Of a DNA stretch of 64,000 nt, positions 22,851 through 34,455 are shown piece by piece. The number at the start of each line of letters is the position of its first letter. The stretch's first letter is position 1. The stretch comes from Eutreptiella sp. 'Long Island Sound 2002'. Its lineage: Eukaryota; Euglenozoa; Euglenophyceae; Eutreptiales; Eutreptiaceae. Where the stretch lies: the NCBI GenBank assembly GCA_964036045.1, contig OZ038378.1, positions 186,905,128 through 186,969,127 of the forward strand. Direction: 5' to 3'. Made by a program: the position numbers and the translations under genes. Under the pieces are notes generated by a model, which was not told the origin of the DNA, did no database searches, and was given only the letters and a program-made list of their open reading frames with translations.

Positions 22851-24780
22851 GTTCTGGGTACCGCTTCAATGGGGTGGTGGGCACTGTGGGCGTGGCTGGT
22901 CTGTGTGGGTGTCGGGCATGTGTGGGGCGAAGGGGCGGTGGGTGTGGCTGGGGCACTGTGGGCGATGCAATGGGTGGAGGAGATGCTGGTGACGCCTACG
23001 GAGGGGGTGCTGTAGGCGTCGAAACGGGTTGGTGTTGTTGACGTGGGTGCTTCAGGGGGTTGGTGACGCTGATGGTGTCATAGGTGACGGGGCGGGCGCT
23101 GGGGGGGGGCCTGCGGCTCCGGTGGTCGCTGTAGGTGGTGCAGTGGGTGGTGGCGTAACTGGTGATGTCGGCGGTGAGGGTGCTGCAGGTGACGTCGAGG
23201 GTGAGGGCGCTGCGGGTGATGTCATGGGTGGCGGCGATGTTAATGTGGGTGTTGCAGGTGATGTGCCAGCTGGTGGCGCCCCTGGTACTGTCCTTGCGTA
23301 GGGTGGTGCTTGGGGTGCTCTGGGCGGTGATGTCGTCGGTGGTGCCGATGGTGAGGGTGACGCAGGCGATGCACCGGGTGACGGTGAGGCCAGTGTGTGC
23401 CGTAGGTGACACGTTGGGAACGGGTGTTGGGGGGCTGGAGGGGGGTTGCCGTTGGTGCAACGGGCGATGGAGGCGTTGGTGCCGCAGGTGGTGGATCGGG
23501 TGATGGTGTTGTTGTTGATGCCGACGAGGTGGTTTGTTTGCCTGTCTGCCCCTGGAGTCGGTGCCGGCGTTGGGTGGTTGCCTGTGCGTGTGGTGGTGGC
23601 GGTGGGGGTCGGTGCGCCGGGCGCTTGGTGGGCGTGGTTGGGTGCGGGTGCGCGTGTTGGTGTGTACTTGGTGCGGGTTGCGGGGGGTCTGTGGGCGGCG
23701 GGTGCGCTGTTGCCGTGCGTGTGGCGGTTTGTGTTGTCTGGTGGAGCGTGGCGGGCGTGTGCTTTGCGTGGATGGTGTGGGGTCTGGTCGGCGTGGGTGG
23801 TGTCGGTGTGGGTGTTCCGGGTTGGGTGCTGGTTGTGGGCGTGTCGTCCGCGCGGTGTGGTCGGGCGTGATGGTGGTGCCGCTGGCAACGTCGATGGTGA
23901 CGGTGCTGCAGGTGATAAGGGTGGGACGGCGATGTTGGCGGTTTCTGGTGTGGGTGCTGTGGGTGGTGTTGAGCGTGGGGGTGTTGCAGGTGTGGTGCCG
24001 GGTGGATGGTGGTGTGCCTGGCGACGGCGTCGTGAGTGCTGTCGGGGGGGAGGGTGTTGTTGGTGGTGCTTTGAGTGGCGGTGCCGCCGGTGAGAGGCTG
24101 GCGGAGAGGAGAGGGCGGTAGTGCGGCCAGGCGCGATGTTGGGCCCCTCGGTCTGGTCGGTCAGCCGGAGGTGGGTGCGGCTGGTGGTGTGGCGCTCGGT
24201 GTGTGTGGCCTGTGCCGGGTATCTTAGGTGTGCTTGTTGGTGCGGGTGTGTTGATGGCGGCGGTTTGTCCGCCATTCTGCCCGGTGAGATGGTGCTGGCG
24301 TTGGGTGGCTGCCTGTGTGGGGTTTGTGCCGTTGTGTGTGGCGGTGGTGGTGGGGGTCGGTGCGCTGGGCTCTTGGTGGGCTTGGTTGGGTGCGGGTGTG
24401 CGCGTGGACGTGTACTTGGTGGGCAGCTTGTGTTGTCTGATGGTGCGTGGCTGGTGTATGCTCTGCGTGGATGGTGCCGATGTGCGTGCTTGGGGTTGGG
24501 AGCTGGATGTGGGTGCGTCGCTTGCGCGGTGTGGTCGGGCGTGATGGTGGGTTCTCTGACGTGTGTGGCCGGCTGGTGGCGGGTGTCGTCGGGCCGGTGT
24601 GGGCTGGGTGGTCGTGGTGGTTGTGGCTGGACTGCTTGGTGGTTGTGGTGTCGGTGGGCGGCCCTGATGATGGGTCTTCGGTGTGTGGTGGCGGGTGGGC
24701 GTGTATGGTGGTGGTGATGGTTTGTCATTGCGGGTGGTGTTTGGTGTGGTACCGTTGGGCGTGTGGTTTGCCATAACTGA
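22850..24780. repeat. G/T-rich low-complexity block with internal duplication
   Basis: The plus strand is dominated by GGTG, GTGGT and TGCGGGTG words. Segments near 23555-23890 and 24290-24560 are diverged copies of each other (about 735 bp apart). All frames stay open over long spans on both strands because stops are rare in such DNA, giving Thr/Pro/His-rich or Gly/Val/Cys-rich peptides. No gene is supported. Confidence 0.65.
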
Positions 24781-24822
24781 GCACTCACCCCTCCGGGTGG
24801 CGCAGGCCCGGTGGTCCGGTAG

Positions 24823-25270
24823 CCTGTCCGGCAGGCAGTGCGTGCCCGCCAGGTGCTCACGCGTCCCCCCAGGCGGCGGCTGTTCCGTAGCCGGCAGGGG
24901 CTAGGTTCACTGCCGGGCGCACACACGTCCCTCCGGACGGCGGCTGTTTCGTAGGCGGCAGGGGCTGGGTTCACTGCCGGGCGCGCACACGTCCGTCCGG
25001 ACGGCGGCTGTTTCGTAGCCTGCAGGGGCTGGGTTCACTGCCGGGCGCACACACGTCCATCCGGACAGCGGCTGTTTCGTAGCCGGCAGGGGCTGGGTTC
25101 ACTGCCGGGCGCACACACATCCGTCCGGACGGTGGCTGGTTGGTAGCCGGCAGGGGCTGGGTTCACTGCCGGGCGCACACACGTCCGTCCGGACGGCGGC
25201 TGTTTCGTAGGCGGAAGGGGTTAGGTACCCTGCTGGGTGCACAGACGTCCATCCGGACGGCGGCTGTTGC
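24823..25270. repeat. 64-bp tandem repeat, about 6-7 units
   Basis: The word GTAG before (G/C)CGGCAGGGG recurs at 24887, 24951, 25015, 25079, 25143 and 25207, exactly 64 bases apart. Units contain TTCACTGCCGGGCGC and CGTCCGTCCGGACGG (a palindrome TCCGGA). Copies at both ends are more diverged. Confidence 0.9.
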
Positions 25271-25553
25271 GCTGTGGGGACTGCGGGGCTTGGACTTGTT
25301 CTTGGCGGCTCGTTCGTCGTCTGGCGTGGGTGTTTGCCGTGGTGGTGTCGTGTTTTGTGCCCTGGTGCCTGCTGGCGTGCGGTGCTGCGCGTGTGCCCTG
25401 CTTGGCCTGCGTGTGGCGCGCGCTCCTTGCCCGGGCGTGCTGTTGCGCAACGCGGGGACACACCCTCTCTCTGGCGGGCCCGTTTGGCTCCATGGTGGGC
25501 CCTGTTGGCGTCCGGCTGCGGCCCGGTGCGCGGCAGTGGGATGTGTGTATGTT

Positions 25554-25569
25554 GGGGGGGGGGGGGGGG
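25554..25569. repeat. G16 homopolymer
   Basis: An uninterrupted run of 16 G between the 64-bp and 65-bp arrays. It may cause assembly or length errors. Confidence 0.9.
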
Positions 25570-25780
25570 TTAGGTTCCTCTCCTCTCGCCTTCCCCGCCT
25601 TGTCCCTCTGTCCCTTTTCGCCGGCCTGCCCTGCCTGCCTACCCTCCTCGTACCCGCTGGGTTTGCCTTGGCTGGACGGTTGGTCTTGGTGGTCTGACAT
25701 GGTTCTTCCTTCCTGCAGGGGGGCGTGGGCTGGGTTCGTTTTGGGGGTGGGTTGCTCGTGTGGTGTGCCGTGCTGCGTAT

Positions 25781-28110
25781 ACGGTGTCCTCGGCCTCCTG
25801 GCTCCTGTTCACCAGCGTGCATGTCCTGTGTGTGGTGTTGCGTGTGCGGTGTCCTGCGCCGCTTGGCTCCCGTTCACCGGTGTGCACGCTCTGTGTGTGG
25901 TGTTGTGTGTACGGTGTCCTGGGTCCCCTGGCTCCTGTTTACCGGTGTGTACGCTCTGTGTGTGGTGGTGCGTGTACGGTGTCCTGGGCCTCCTGGCTCC
26001 TGTTCACCAGTGTGCACGCTCTGTGTGTGGTGTTGTGTGTACGGTGTCCTGGGCCTCCTGGCTCCTGTTCACCGGTGTGCACGCTCTGTGTGTGGTGTTG
26101 TGTGTACGGTGTCCTGGGTCCCCTGGCTCCTGTTTACCGGTGTGTACGCTCTGTGTGTGGTGGTGCGTGTACGGTGTCCTGGGCCTCCTGGCTCCTGTTC
26201 ACCAGTGGGCACGCTCTGTGTGTGGTGTTGTGTGTACGGTGTCCTGGGCCTCCTGGCTCCTGTTCACCGGTGTGCACGCTCTGTGTGTGGTGTTGCGTGT
26301 ACGGCGTCCTGGGCCTCCTGGCTCCTGTTCACCGGTGTGCACGCTCTGTGTGTGGTGTTGCGTGTACGGTGTCCTGAGCCTCCTGGCTCCTGTTCACCGG
26401 TGTGCATGCTCTGTGCGTGGTGTTGCGTGTACGGTCTCCTGAGCCTCCTGCCTCCTGTTCACCGGTGTGCACGCTCTGTGTGCTGTGGTGCGTGTACGGC
26501 GTCTTGGGCCTCCTGGCTCCTGTTCACCAGTGTGCACGCTCTGAGTGTGGTGTTGCGTGTACGGTGTCCTGGGCCTCCTGGCTCCTGTTCACCGGTGTGC
26601 ACACTCTGTGTGTGGTGTTGCGTGTACGGTGTCCTGGGCCTCCTGGCTGCTGTTCACCGGTGTGCACGCTCTGTGTGTGGTGTTGCGTGTACGGTGTCCT
26701 GGGCCTCCTGGCTCCTGTTCACCGGTGTGCACGCTCTGTGTGTGGTGTTGCGTGTACGGTGTCCTGGGCCTCCTGGCTGCTGTACACCGGTGTGCACGCT
26801 CTGTGTGTGGTGTTGCGTGTACGGTGTCCTGGGCCTCCTGGCTCCTGTTCACCGCTGTGCACGCTCCGTGTGTGGTGTTGCGTGTACGGTGTCCTGAGCC
26901 TCCTGGCTCCTGTTCAGCGGTGTGCACGCTGTGTGTGTGGTGTTGCGTCTACGGTGTCCTGGGCCTCCTGGCTCCTGTTCACCGGTGTGCACGCTCTGTG
27001 TGTGGTGTTGTGTGTCCGGCGTCCTCGGCCTCCTGGCTCCTGTTCACCGGTGTGCACGCTCTGTGTGCTGTGGTGCGTGTACGGTGTCCTGGGCCTCCTG
27101 GCTCCTGTTCACCGGTGTGCACACTCTGTGTGTGGTGTTGTGTGTACGGTGTCCTGGGCCTCCTGGCTCCTGTTCAGCGGTGTGCACGCTCTGTGCGTGG
27201 TGTTTCCTGTACGGTGTCCTGGGCCTCCTGGCTCCTGTTCACCGGTGTGCACGCTCTGTGTGTGGTGTTGCGTGTACGGTGTCCTTGACCTCCTGGCTCC
27301 TGTTCACCGGTGCGCACGCTGGGTGTGTGGTGTTGTGTGCGTGGTACCCTGGGCCGCTTGCCTCCTGTTCACCTGTGTGCCTGCTTCGGTGTGCTGTGTC
27401 GTGTGTACGGCGTCCTGTGCCCCTTGGCTCCGGTTCATCGGTGTGCACGCTTTGTGTGCGGTGTCGTGTGTGCGGTGTCCTGGGCCTCTTGGCTCCTGTT
27501 CTCCGGTGCGCGTGCTCGCTGTGCTGTGTTGTTTGTGCCGTGTTCTGGGCTTCCTGGCTCCTGTCCTCCGGCGTGCCTGCTCTGTGTGCGGTGTCGTGTG
27601 TCTGGTCTCCTGGGCCTTTTGGCCCTTTTGTGCTTGTGTGCTCGTGTGGTGTGTGTTGTGTTGTGTGTGTGGTGTCCTGGGACACTTCGTTCGTGTTCTC
27701 CGGTGTCGCGATGTGTTGCGGTGTGTGTGGTGTCTGGTGTGCGGTGTTGCGTGTGCGGTGTCCTGGGCCTCCCGGCCCCTGTTCACCGGTGCGCACGCCC
27801 GGTGTGTGGTGTTGTGTGGGCGCTGTCCTGGGCCGCTTGGCTCCTGTTCACCGGCGTGCTTGTGCGGTGTGTTGTGTGGTGTGTGCGGTGTCCTGGGCCA
27901 CTTGGCTCCTGTTCACCGGTGTGCTCGCGTGGCGTGTGTTGTGTCGCGTGTTTGGTGTCCTGGGCCCCGTGGCTCCCGTTCAGCGGCATGCTGTGTGCTT
28001 TTTCGGTGTGTTGTGTGTTGTGTGCGGTGTCCTCGGCCACGTGGCTCCTGTTCACCGGTGCGCGTGCTCGGTGTGTTGCGTGGTGTGTGCGGTGTGGGTG
28101 TGGGTGCGTG
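25781..28110. repeat. 65-bp minisatellite, about 35 units
   Basis: The core ACGGTGTCCTGGGCCTCCTG repeats every 65 bases (26041, 26106, 26171, 26236 and on). Because 65 is not a multiple of three, each unit is read in all three frames in turn, and none contains a stop, so long ORFs appear in every plus frame. Units are most alike from 25.8 to 27.3 kb and decay to the right. No start context, domain or codon bias supports translation. Confidence 0.9.
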
Positions 28111-28143
28111 GTCGCGTGCGCCATACCGTTGCTGCGACGTTGC

Positions 28144-28560
28144 GGACTCTTTGTTTTTGTTTACACATGGGTAGACACCGTGGGGAACGCCGTAGCGAAC
28201 TCGCCACTGGCATCCCGGCCACCGAGGCGTCCCGCATCCTATGGTGTCTTACTTATTCCTCCCGTCCTGGACTCTTTGATTTTGGCGATGCCCAAGAGTA
28301 AGCGTGTCTTAATGCTTGCATGGCGGCATATGCTACTTAATCGTTGGTTTGCGGACTCTTTGTATTTTGCGACGCCCAAGAGTAGGCGTGTTTGTTTAAT
28401 GCATTCCTGACATGCTACTTATTCTTTATGTCTTGGACTCTTTGTTTTTTGCGACACCCAAGAGTAAGCGTGTCTTAATGCATGTATGGCGGCATATGCT
28501 ACTCACTCTTTGGTTTGAGGACTCTTTGTTTTTGCGACGCCCAAGAGTAAGCGTGTCTCA
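28144..28560. repeat. About 84-bp tandem repeat, 4-5 units
   Basis: GGACTCTTTG recurs at 28144, 28269, 28353, 28435 and 28519, followed by GCGAC(G/A)CCCAAGAGTA(A/G)GCGTGT and CATATGCTACT. Spacing is 82-84 bases, with one longer 125-base step. Confidence 0.85.
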
Positions 28561-28670
28561 ATTGGCACAAAGGTGGGTCGGGAGGTACATGGAGAAGGAC
28601 AAAGGAAGAGAGAGGGTGCGAGACGGAGGGCGTGGCGTGTTAGAAAACCATTTTTTTTCCCGGTTCTTAC

Positions 28671-29399
28671 GTGCTGCTCGCGACGCGTTTTTCTTTACAT
28701 ATACGGCGTCTTAGAGGGCGAGAGGCACGGTCTTGTACTCCTAAGCTCGGTACGGTGCTTACGGCGTGCAGGAGAGTACACCAGTGCGACTTGCGCCGGG
28801 TGCAGATGAGTTTTTTGCAAGACCTGGGCTACGAAGAGCCCACAGTGTCATCGGCATACCAACGGCTGGTGCAACTGCAATCGCAGGAGAACCACGAGGA
28901 GTTCCAGGAGAGAATGGTGTCAAAGCTTCGGTCACAGCTGTTGTCTAGAGAGGAGAGGAGTCGGCGGCAGTCAGAGCGCCGCACACGCATCTTTGAGCTG
29001 CACCCTAGGTCAGGGATCCGGCAGGGGGACCCGCTGTCTCCTCTGCTGTTTGATGTGATTACTGTTTTTCTCATTTATGACATCAAATCCCTGCACGTTG
29101 ACGTGCAGATCCTGCTTTATGTAACTCAGATCGAAGCAACTGCTACTGGAGCATCCGACTGCCGGCCTAGTGGAGGAACAGTTTTCAGGTTTACATGCCT
29201 GGGGCGGGGGGGGGGGTATAGATGGACAAGGCTGCCCTTTGGTTGGTCTTTCAGTCTGGTGGTGTGCCAGAAATTGGCTTCAGGTATTGTTCTTGGTGTA
29301 TTGGCCCGTCTGCAGGCAGATGGCTTTGTTTATTTGTATGACATTCTCCTTGTTGCCAGACGATCTAAGGTGAAACGAGGTGCGTGTTGTGTCGCATAG
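28671..29399 (+). pseudogene. Chimeric ORF: LINE RT fragment fused to a second RT fragment
   Basis: A 242-codon frame. Its middle has SGIRQGDPLSPLLFDVI, the classic non-LTR RT motif, continuing to DVQILLYV, where a YADD box would be expected. At that point (about 29129) the sequence switches to a copy of the RT segment found at 30201-30483: WTRLPFGWSFS..LQADGFVYLYDILLVARR. There the first catalytic Asp is Tyr (GAT to TAT). Two unrelated RT pieces are thus joined in one frame; neither is complete. Function is unlikely. Confidence 0.7.
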
Positions 29400-29410
29400 A
29401 AACTGCGTGG
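29129..29410. repeat. Duplicated RT segment, copy 1
   Basis: Nearly identical to 30201-30483 (offset about 1072-1074, the difference lying in a G-run near 29209 and 30279). Copy 1 ends where GAAACTGCGT diverges. Confidence 0.85.
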
Positions 29411-30200
29411 AGCAAAGTGCTGACGCACACATGGTGAGTCAGACTCGGAGATTGCAGAGCGGCTGGCAAGCAGAGAAGAGGATAACTCCGAGGCAAAATA
29501 TCACTTCGAGCACGCAGATGCATGATGATGGGGGCGGAGAGAGGCCCGTACAACAAAGTACAACGGAGGAAACAAAGAACTAGGCGAGTTGCAAGACGTG
29601 CGATGCGATACAGGCGGTCAGTGGTCTGGCTGGTGTGCCGGGTGAGCAAGTTCCTTGGTTGAATGCCGCGCTGCTGTCAATGGTTCATGGAGTAGAGGAT
29701 GCGATGAATTCCAAGGGGTTGGCCGGAAATGGAGTTCTGGAGGCCATGGTGACACTGTCACAAGCTAGCCTGTCACATGCAAGCACTGAGTCCTACTATC
29801 CTGAGGATGAGGATGATTGCATGGCTGATCCTGAACTGGCCAGCAGGGGGGTGGGGGCTGTGGGTAGTGTCCGAGTGGCCCCGAGTCTGTGGCAGCCGTG
29901 GGTACCAGGTGAATTGTGTAAGAGGTACCAGGAGTGGTATCCAAGGGCAAGGGGGTAAAGGAGATGCTAGAGGCCATACAAGTGGCAGGTGGGCTGAAAG
30001 CAACTGGAGACAGGCGGGCCACGGGACGGGCGGTAGTCATCCCGAAAAATTCGGAAAAGTGCAGCATGATTTTGAACTGCAAGGAACAGAATCACGCGAG
30101 TGGAGTTAAGCCAAAAGGATTCCGTTTACCGCAAGTGGAAAGGATATGTGACCGTCTGGTTTTTGAAAACAAGCAGTTGTGGTGGTGGATGTGTAAGTTA

Positions 30201-30483
30201 GATCGAAGCAACTGCTACTGGAGCATCCGACTGGCGGCCTAGTGGAGGAACAGTTTTCAGGTTCACATGCCTTGGGCGGGGGGGGGGGGGTATAGATGGA
30301 CAAGGCTGCCCTTCGGTTGGTCTTTCAGTCTGGTGGTGTGCCAGAAATTGGTTTCAGGTATTCTTCGTGGTGTATTGGCCCGTCTGCAGGCAGATGGCTT
30401 TGTTTATTTGGATGACATTCTCCTTGTTGCCAGACGATCTAAGGTGAAACGAGGTGCGTGTTGTGTCGCACAGAAACTGCGTC
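30201..30483. repeat. Duplicated RT segment, copy 2
   Basis: Partner of 29129-29410. This copy keeps the YLDD box (FVYLDDILLVA) and is continuous with its own up- and downstream RT coding, so it is the source-like copy. Confidence 0.85.
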
Positions 30484-30810
30484 GGGCAGGGTTTCTGATC
30501 AATCCAATTAGTCCAAAGTTTGTGTGTGACCCGACGCAGAGGTCGGACTTCAATCATTCAGTGGTTTGGTACGGAGAAAGGGAGTGTGGGGAACAAACAG
30601 GGATTGCTGGTTGGAATCCTGGGACTGTGGGTTTTGGCTGTGATTGGACCGTTTGACTCCCTATTAATGTCACGGCTCCTGGGACGTTTAGAATGGGCAC
30701 TGAGGCCGCATGTAGGGGCAGCGGCTTTCCTAGCCAGTGCAAATCAGTGGATGCAGGATAGCCATTTTTGCTGTGGGTTACCTGTTTGGCGGTCTTTGAT
30801 GACCGCCATC

Positions 30811-30826
30811 ATTTTTGCTATATTGC
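30811..30826. repeat. Target-site duplication, left copy
   Basis: ATTTTTGCTATATTGC, 16 bases, repeated exactly at 50795-50810. Between the copies lies the GC-rich 19,968-bp insertion; outside them lies AT-richer coding of an older element. Confidence 0.93.
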
Positions 30827-33800
30827 AACGCCAGCCCGCAGGGGCGCACGCTGTGGGGCCGGTGCTGGGTCCCCACGCCCGCAGCGACCGCACCCGGGAC
30901 ACACGGGAGGCGGAACCCTGGCTGCCCGCTCCAGAGGACGGGCGGCCGGGGAAGGGACAGCGCCTGACACCACGCGCCCCTCACAACGGTGGCAGGCCAC
31001 CCCCCCCGGGGACGGCCCCCCACCGGCCCCCGCGGCATGCAGCCCCCACAGGGCATGCAGGCCGCGGGGACGGTGTTGGGCTCCCGCACCGACACATCCG
31101 CGCCCACAGCACGTGGGTGGCGGACCCCATCAGCCCACCCAGTGGGCGGGCAGTTGGGGGAGGGACGGCGCCTGGCCTCAGACGCCCCCCACAACGGTGG
31201 AAGGCACCCCCCCGGGGATGCCCTTCCGCCAACCCCACAGCGAGCAACGCCGGCTCGCAAGGGCGCACGCTGTGAGGCCGGTGCTGGGTCCCCACGCCCG
31301 CACCGACCACACCCGGGACACACGGGTCGCGGAACCCAGGCTGCCCGCTCCAGAGGACGGGCGGCCGGGGGAGGGACAGCGCCTGACACCTGGCGCCCCT
31401 CACAACGGTTGCAGGCCACCCCCCCCGGGGATGGCCCGCCGCCACCCCCGCGGCACGCAGCCCCCACAGGGCATGCAGGCCAAGGGGACAGTGTTGGGCC
31501 TCCACACCCACACACTCGCACCCACAGCACGTGGGTCGCGGACCCGAACAGCCCGCCCAATGGGCGGGCAGTCGGGGGAGGGAGAGCGCCTGACCCCAGA
31601 CGCCCCTCACAATGGTGGAAGGCACCTCCCCTGGGGACGCCCTTCCTTCACCCCCACAGCGAGCAACGCCGGCCCGCAAGGGCGCACACTGTGGGGCCGG
31701 TGCTGGGTCCCCACGCCCACACCGACCGCACCCGGGACACACGGGACGCGGAACTCTGGCTGCCCGCTCCAGAGGACGGGCGGCCGGGGGAGGGACAGCG
31801 CCTGACACCAGGCGCCCCTCACAAAGGTGGCAGGCCACCCCCCCCGGGGACGGCCCCCCACCGCCCCCGCGGCATGCAGCTTCCACAGGGCATGCAGCGG
31901 GGACGGTGTTGGGCTCTCAAACCCACACACCCGCGCCCACAGCACGTCGGTGGCGGACCCCATCAGCCCGCCCAGTGGGCGGGCAGTCGGGGGAGGGACG
32001 GCGCCTGACCACAGACGCCCCTCACAATGGTGGAAGGCACCTCCCCCGGGGACACCCTTCCGCCACCCCGACAGCGAGCAAAGCCGGCCCGCAAGGGCGC
32101 TTGCTGTGGGGCCGGTGCTGTGTCCCCACGCCCGCACCGACCGCACCCGGGACACACGGGACGCGGAACCCTGGCCGCCCGCTCCAGAGGACGGGCGGCC
32201 AGGGGAGGGACAGCGCCTGACACCAGGCGCCCCTCACAACGGTGGCAGGCCACCCCCCCCGGGGACGGCCCCCCACCACCCCCGCGGCATGCAGCTTCCA
32301 CAGAGCATGCAGCGGGGACGGTATTGGGCTCTCAAACCCACACACCCGCGCCCACACCACGTCGGTGGCGGACCCCATCAGCCCGCCCAGTGGGCGGGCA
32401 GTCGGGGGAGGGACGGCGCCTGACCACAGACGCCCCTCACAATGGTGGAAGGCACGTCCCCCGGGGACGCCCTTCCGCCACCCCCACAGCGAGCAACGCC
32501 TGCCCGCAAGGGCGCTTGCTGTGCGGCCGGTGCTGTGTCCCCACGCCCGCACCGACCGCACCCGGGACACACGGGACGCGGAACCCTGGCCGCCCGCTCC
32601 AGAGGACGGGCGGCCGGGGGAGGGACAGCGCCTGACACCAGGCGCCCCTCACAACGGTGGCAGGCCAGCCCCCCCGGGGACGGCCCCCCACCACCCCCGC
32701 GGCATGCAGCTTCCACAGAGCATGCAGCGGGGACGGTGTTGGGCTCTCAAACCCACACACCCGCGCCCACACCACGTCGGTGGCGGACTCCATCAGCCCG
32801 CCCAGTGGGCGGGCAGTCGGGGGAGGGACGGCGCCTGACCACAGACGCCCCTCACAATGGTGGAAGGCACGTCCCCCGGGGACGCCCTTCCGCCACCCCC
32901 ACAGCGAGCAACGCCGGCCCGCAAGGGCGCTTGCTGTGCGGCCGGTGCTGTGTCCCCACGCCCGCACCGACCGCACCCGGGACACACGGCACGCGGAACC
33001 CTGGCTGCCCGCTCCAGAGGACGGGCGGCCGGGGGAGGGACAGCGCCTGACACCAGGCGCCCCTCACAACGGTGGCAGGCCAGCCCCCCGGAGACGGCCC
33101 CCCACCACCCCCGCGGCATGCAGCCCCCACAGGGCACGCAGGCCAAGGGGACAGTGTTGGGCCCCCGCACCGACACATCCGCGCCCACAGCACGTGGGTG
33201 GCGGACCCCAACAGCCCGCCGACCGGACGGGCAGTCGGGGGAGGGACAGCGCCTGTCCTCAGACGCCCCTCACAATGGTGGAAGGCACCCCCCCCGGGGA
33301 TGCCCTTCCTCCACTCCCACAGCGAGCAACGCCGGCCCGCAAGGGCGCACGCTGTGGGGCCGGTGCTGGGTCCCCACGCCCGCACCGACCGCACCTCGGA
33401 CACACGGGACGCGGAACCCTGGCTACCCGCTCCAGAGGACGGGCGGCTAGGGGAGGGACAGCGCCGGACACCAGGCGCCCCTCACAACGGTGGCAGGCCA
33501 CCCCCCCCAGGGACGGCCCCCCACCACGGCCGCGGCATGCAGCCCCCGCAGGACATGCAGGCCGAGGGGACAGTGTTGGGCCCCCACACCCACACACCCG
33601 CGCCCACAGCACGTGGGTGGCGGACCCCAACAGCTCGCCCAGTGGGCGGGCAGTCGGGGGAGGGACGGCGCCTGGCCCCAGACGCCCCCAACAATGGTGG
33701 AAGGCACCCCCCCCGGGGAGGCCCCCCCGCCACCCTCACAGCGAGCAACGCCGGCCCGCAAGGGCGCACGCTGTGGGGCCGGTGCTGGGTCCCCACGCCC

Positions 33801-34377
33801 GCACCGACCGCACCCGGGACACACGGGTCGCGGAACCCTGGCTGCCCGCTGCAGAGGACGGGCGGCCGGGGGAGGGACAGCGCCTGACACCAGACGCCCC
33901 TCACAACGGTGGCGGGCCACCCCCCCCGGGGACGGCCCCCCACCACCCCCGCGGCACACAGTCCCCACAGGCCATGCAAGCCAAGGGGACGGTATTGGGC
34001 CCCCACGCCCACACACCTGCACCCACAGCACGTGGGTGGCGGACCCCAACAGCCCCCCCAATGGACGGGCAGTCGGAGGAGGGACAGCGCCTGACCTCAG
34101 ACGCCCCTCACCATGGTGGAAGGCGCCCCCCCGTGGGGACGCTCTTCCGCCACCCTCACAGCGAGCAACGCCGGCCCGCAAGGGCGCACGCTGTGGAGCC
34201 GGTGCTGGGCCCCCACGCCCGCACCGACCGCGCCTGGGACACGTGGGTCACGGAACCCTGGCTGCCCGCTCCAGAGGACGGGCGGCCGGGGGAGGGACAG
34301 CGCCTAACACCAGACGTCCCTCGCAATGCTCGAAAGCGCCCCCCCCGGGGACGCCCATCCGCCACCCCCACAATGAG
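30827..34377 (+). repeat. 5' higher-order tandem array (415-420 bp dimers), likely promoter monomers
   Basis: GAGCAACGCC recurs near 31242, 31661, 32076 (variant), 32491, 32906, 33324, 33743 and 34163, steps of 415-420. Each dimer has two related halves of about 205-215 bp sharing GGGGGAGGGACRGCGCCTG and CACAACGGTGG. There are about eight dimers plus a terminal half unit. The array starts inside a unit exactly at the target-site duplication and ends about 80 bp before the first ORF, as mouse L1 monomers do. The central 415-bp units are the most alike. Long ORFs across it are composition artefacts. Confidence 0.85.
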
Positions 34378-34455
34378 CAACACACCAACGCATAAACGCA
34401 CCAGCCACGGTACATCCGCACCCCACCCCCTGCTCTTAGGCAAAGCGACACAACA

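Larger units (their letters stand above)
29635..30826 (+). pseudogene. Old RT element, left part (gypsy/DIRS-type RT)
   Basis: Fragments read in order: GELCKRYQE, then RAVVIPKNSEKCSMILNCKE and MCKLDRSNCYWSIRLAA, a TAG at 30240-30242, then in the same frame WRNSFQVHMPW, RWTRLPFGWSFSLVV and YLDDILLVARRS. After a one-base frame change near 30.54 kb come GTEKGSVGNKQG and LLGRLEWALRPHVGAAAFL. This is the fingers-palm-thumb order of an LTR- or DIRS-type RT, with no APE domain. The frame is cut at 30826 by the giant LINE and resumes at 50795/50811. Too broken to be active. Confidence 0.75.

Noticed and set aside
22996-24974. Thr/Pro/His-rich minus-strand ORFs of about 600 codons
   Set aside because: Low-complexity G/T-rich DNA; overlapping frames are equally open and no domain is seen.
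26402-28174. 590-codon Cys/Val-rich ORF
   Set aside because: The 65-bp minisatellite is open in all three frames, so length alone is no evidence of a gene.
24823-28560. CRISPR-like repeats
   Set aside because: Units are contiguous with no unique spacers, the host is eukaryotic, and no cas genes are present.
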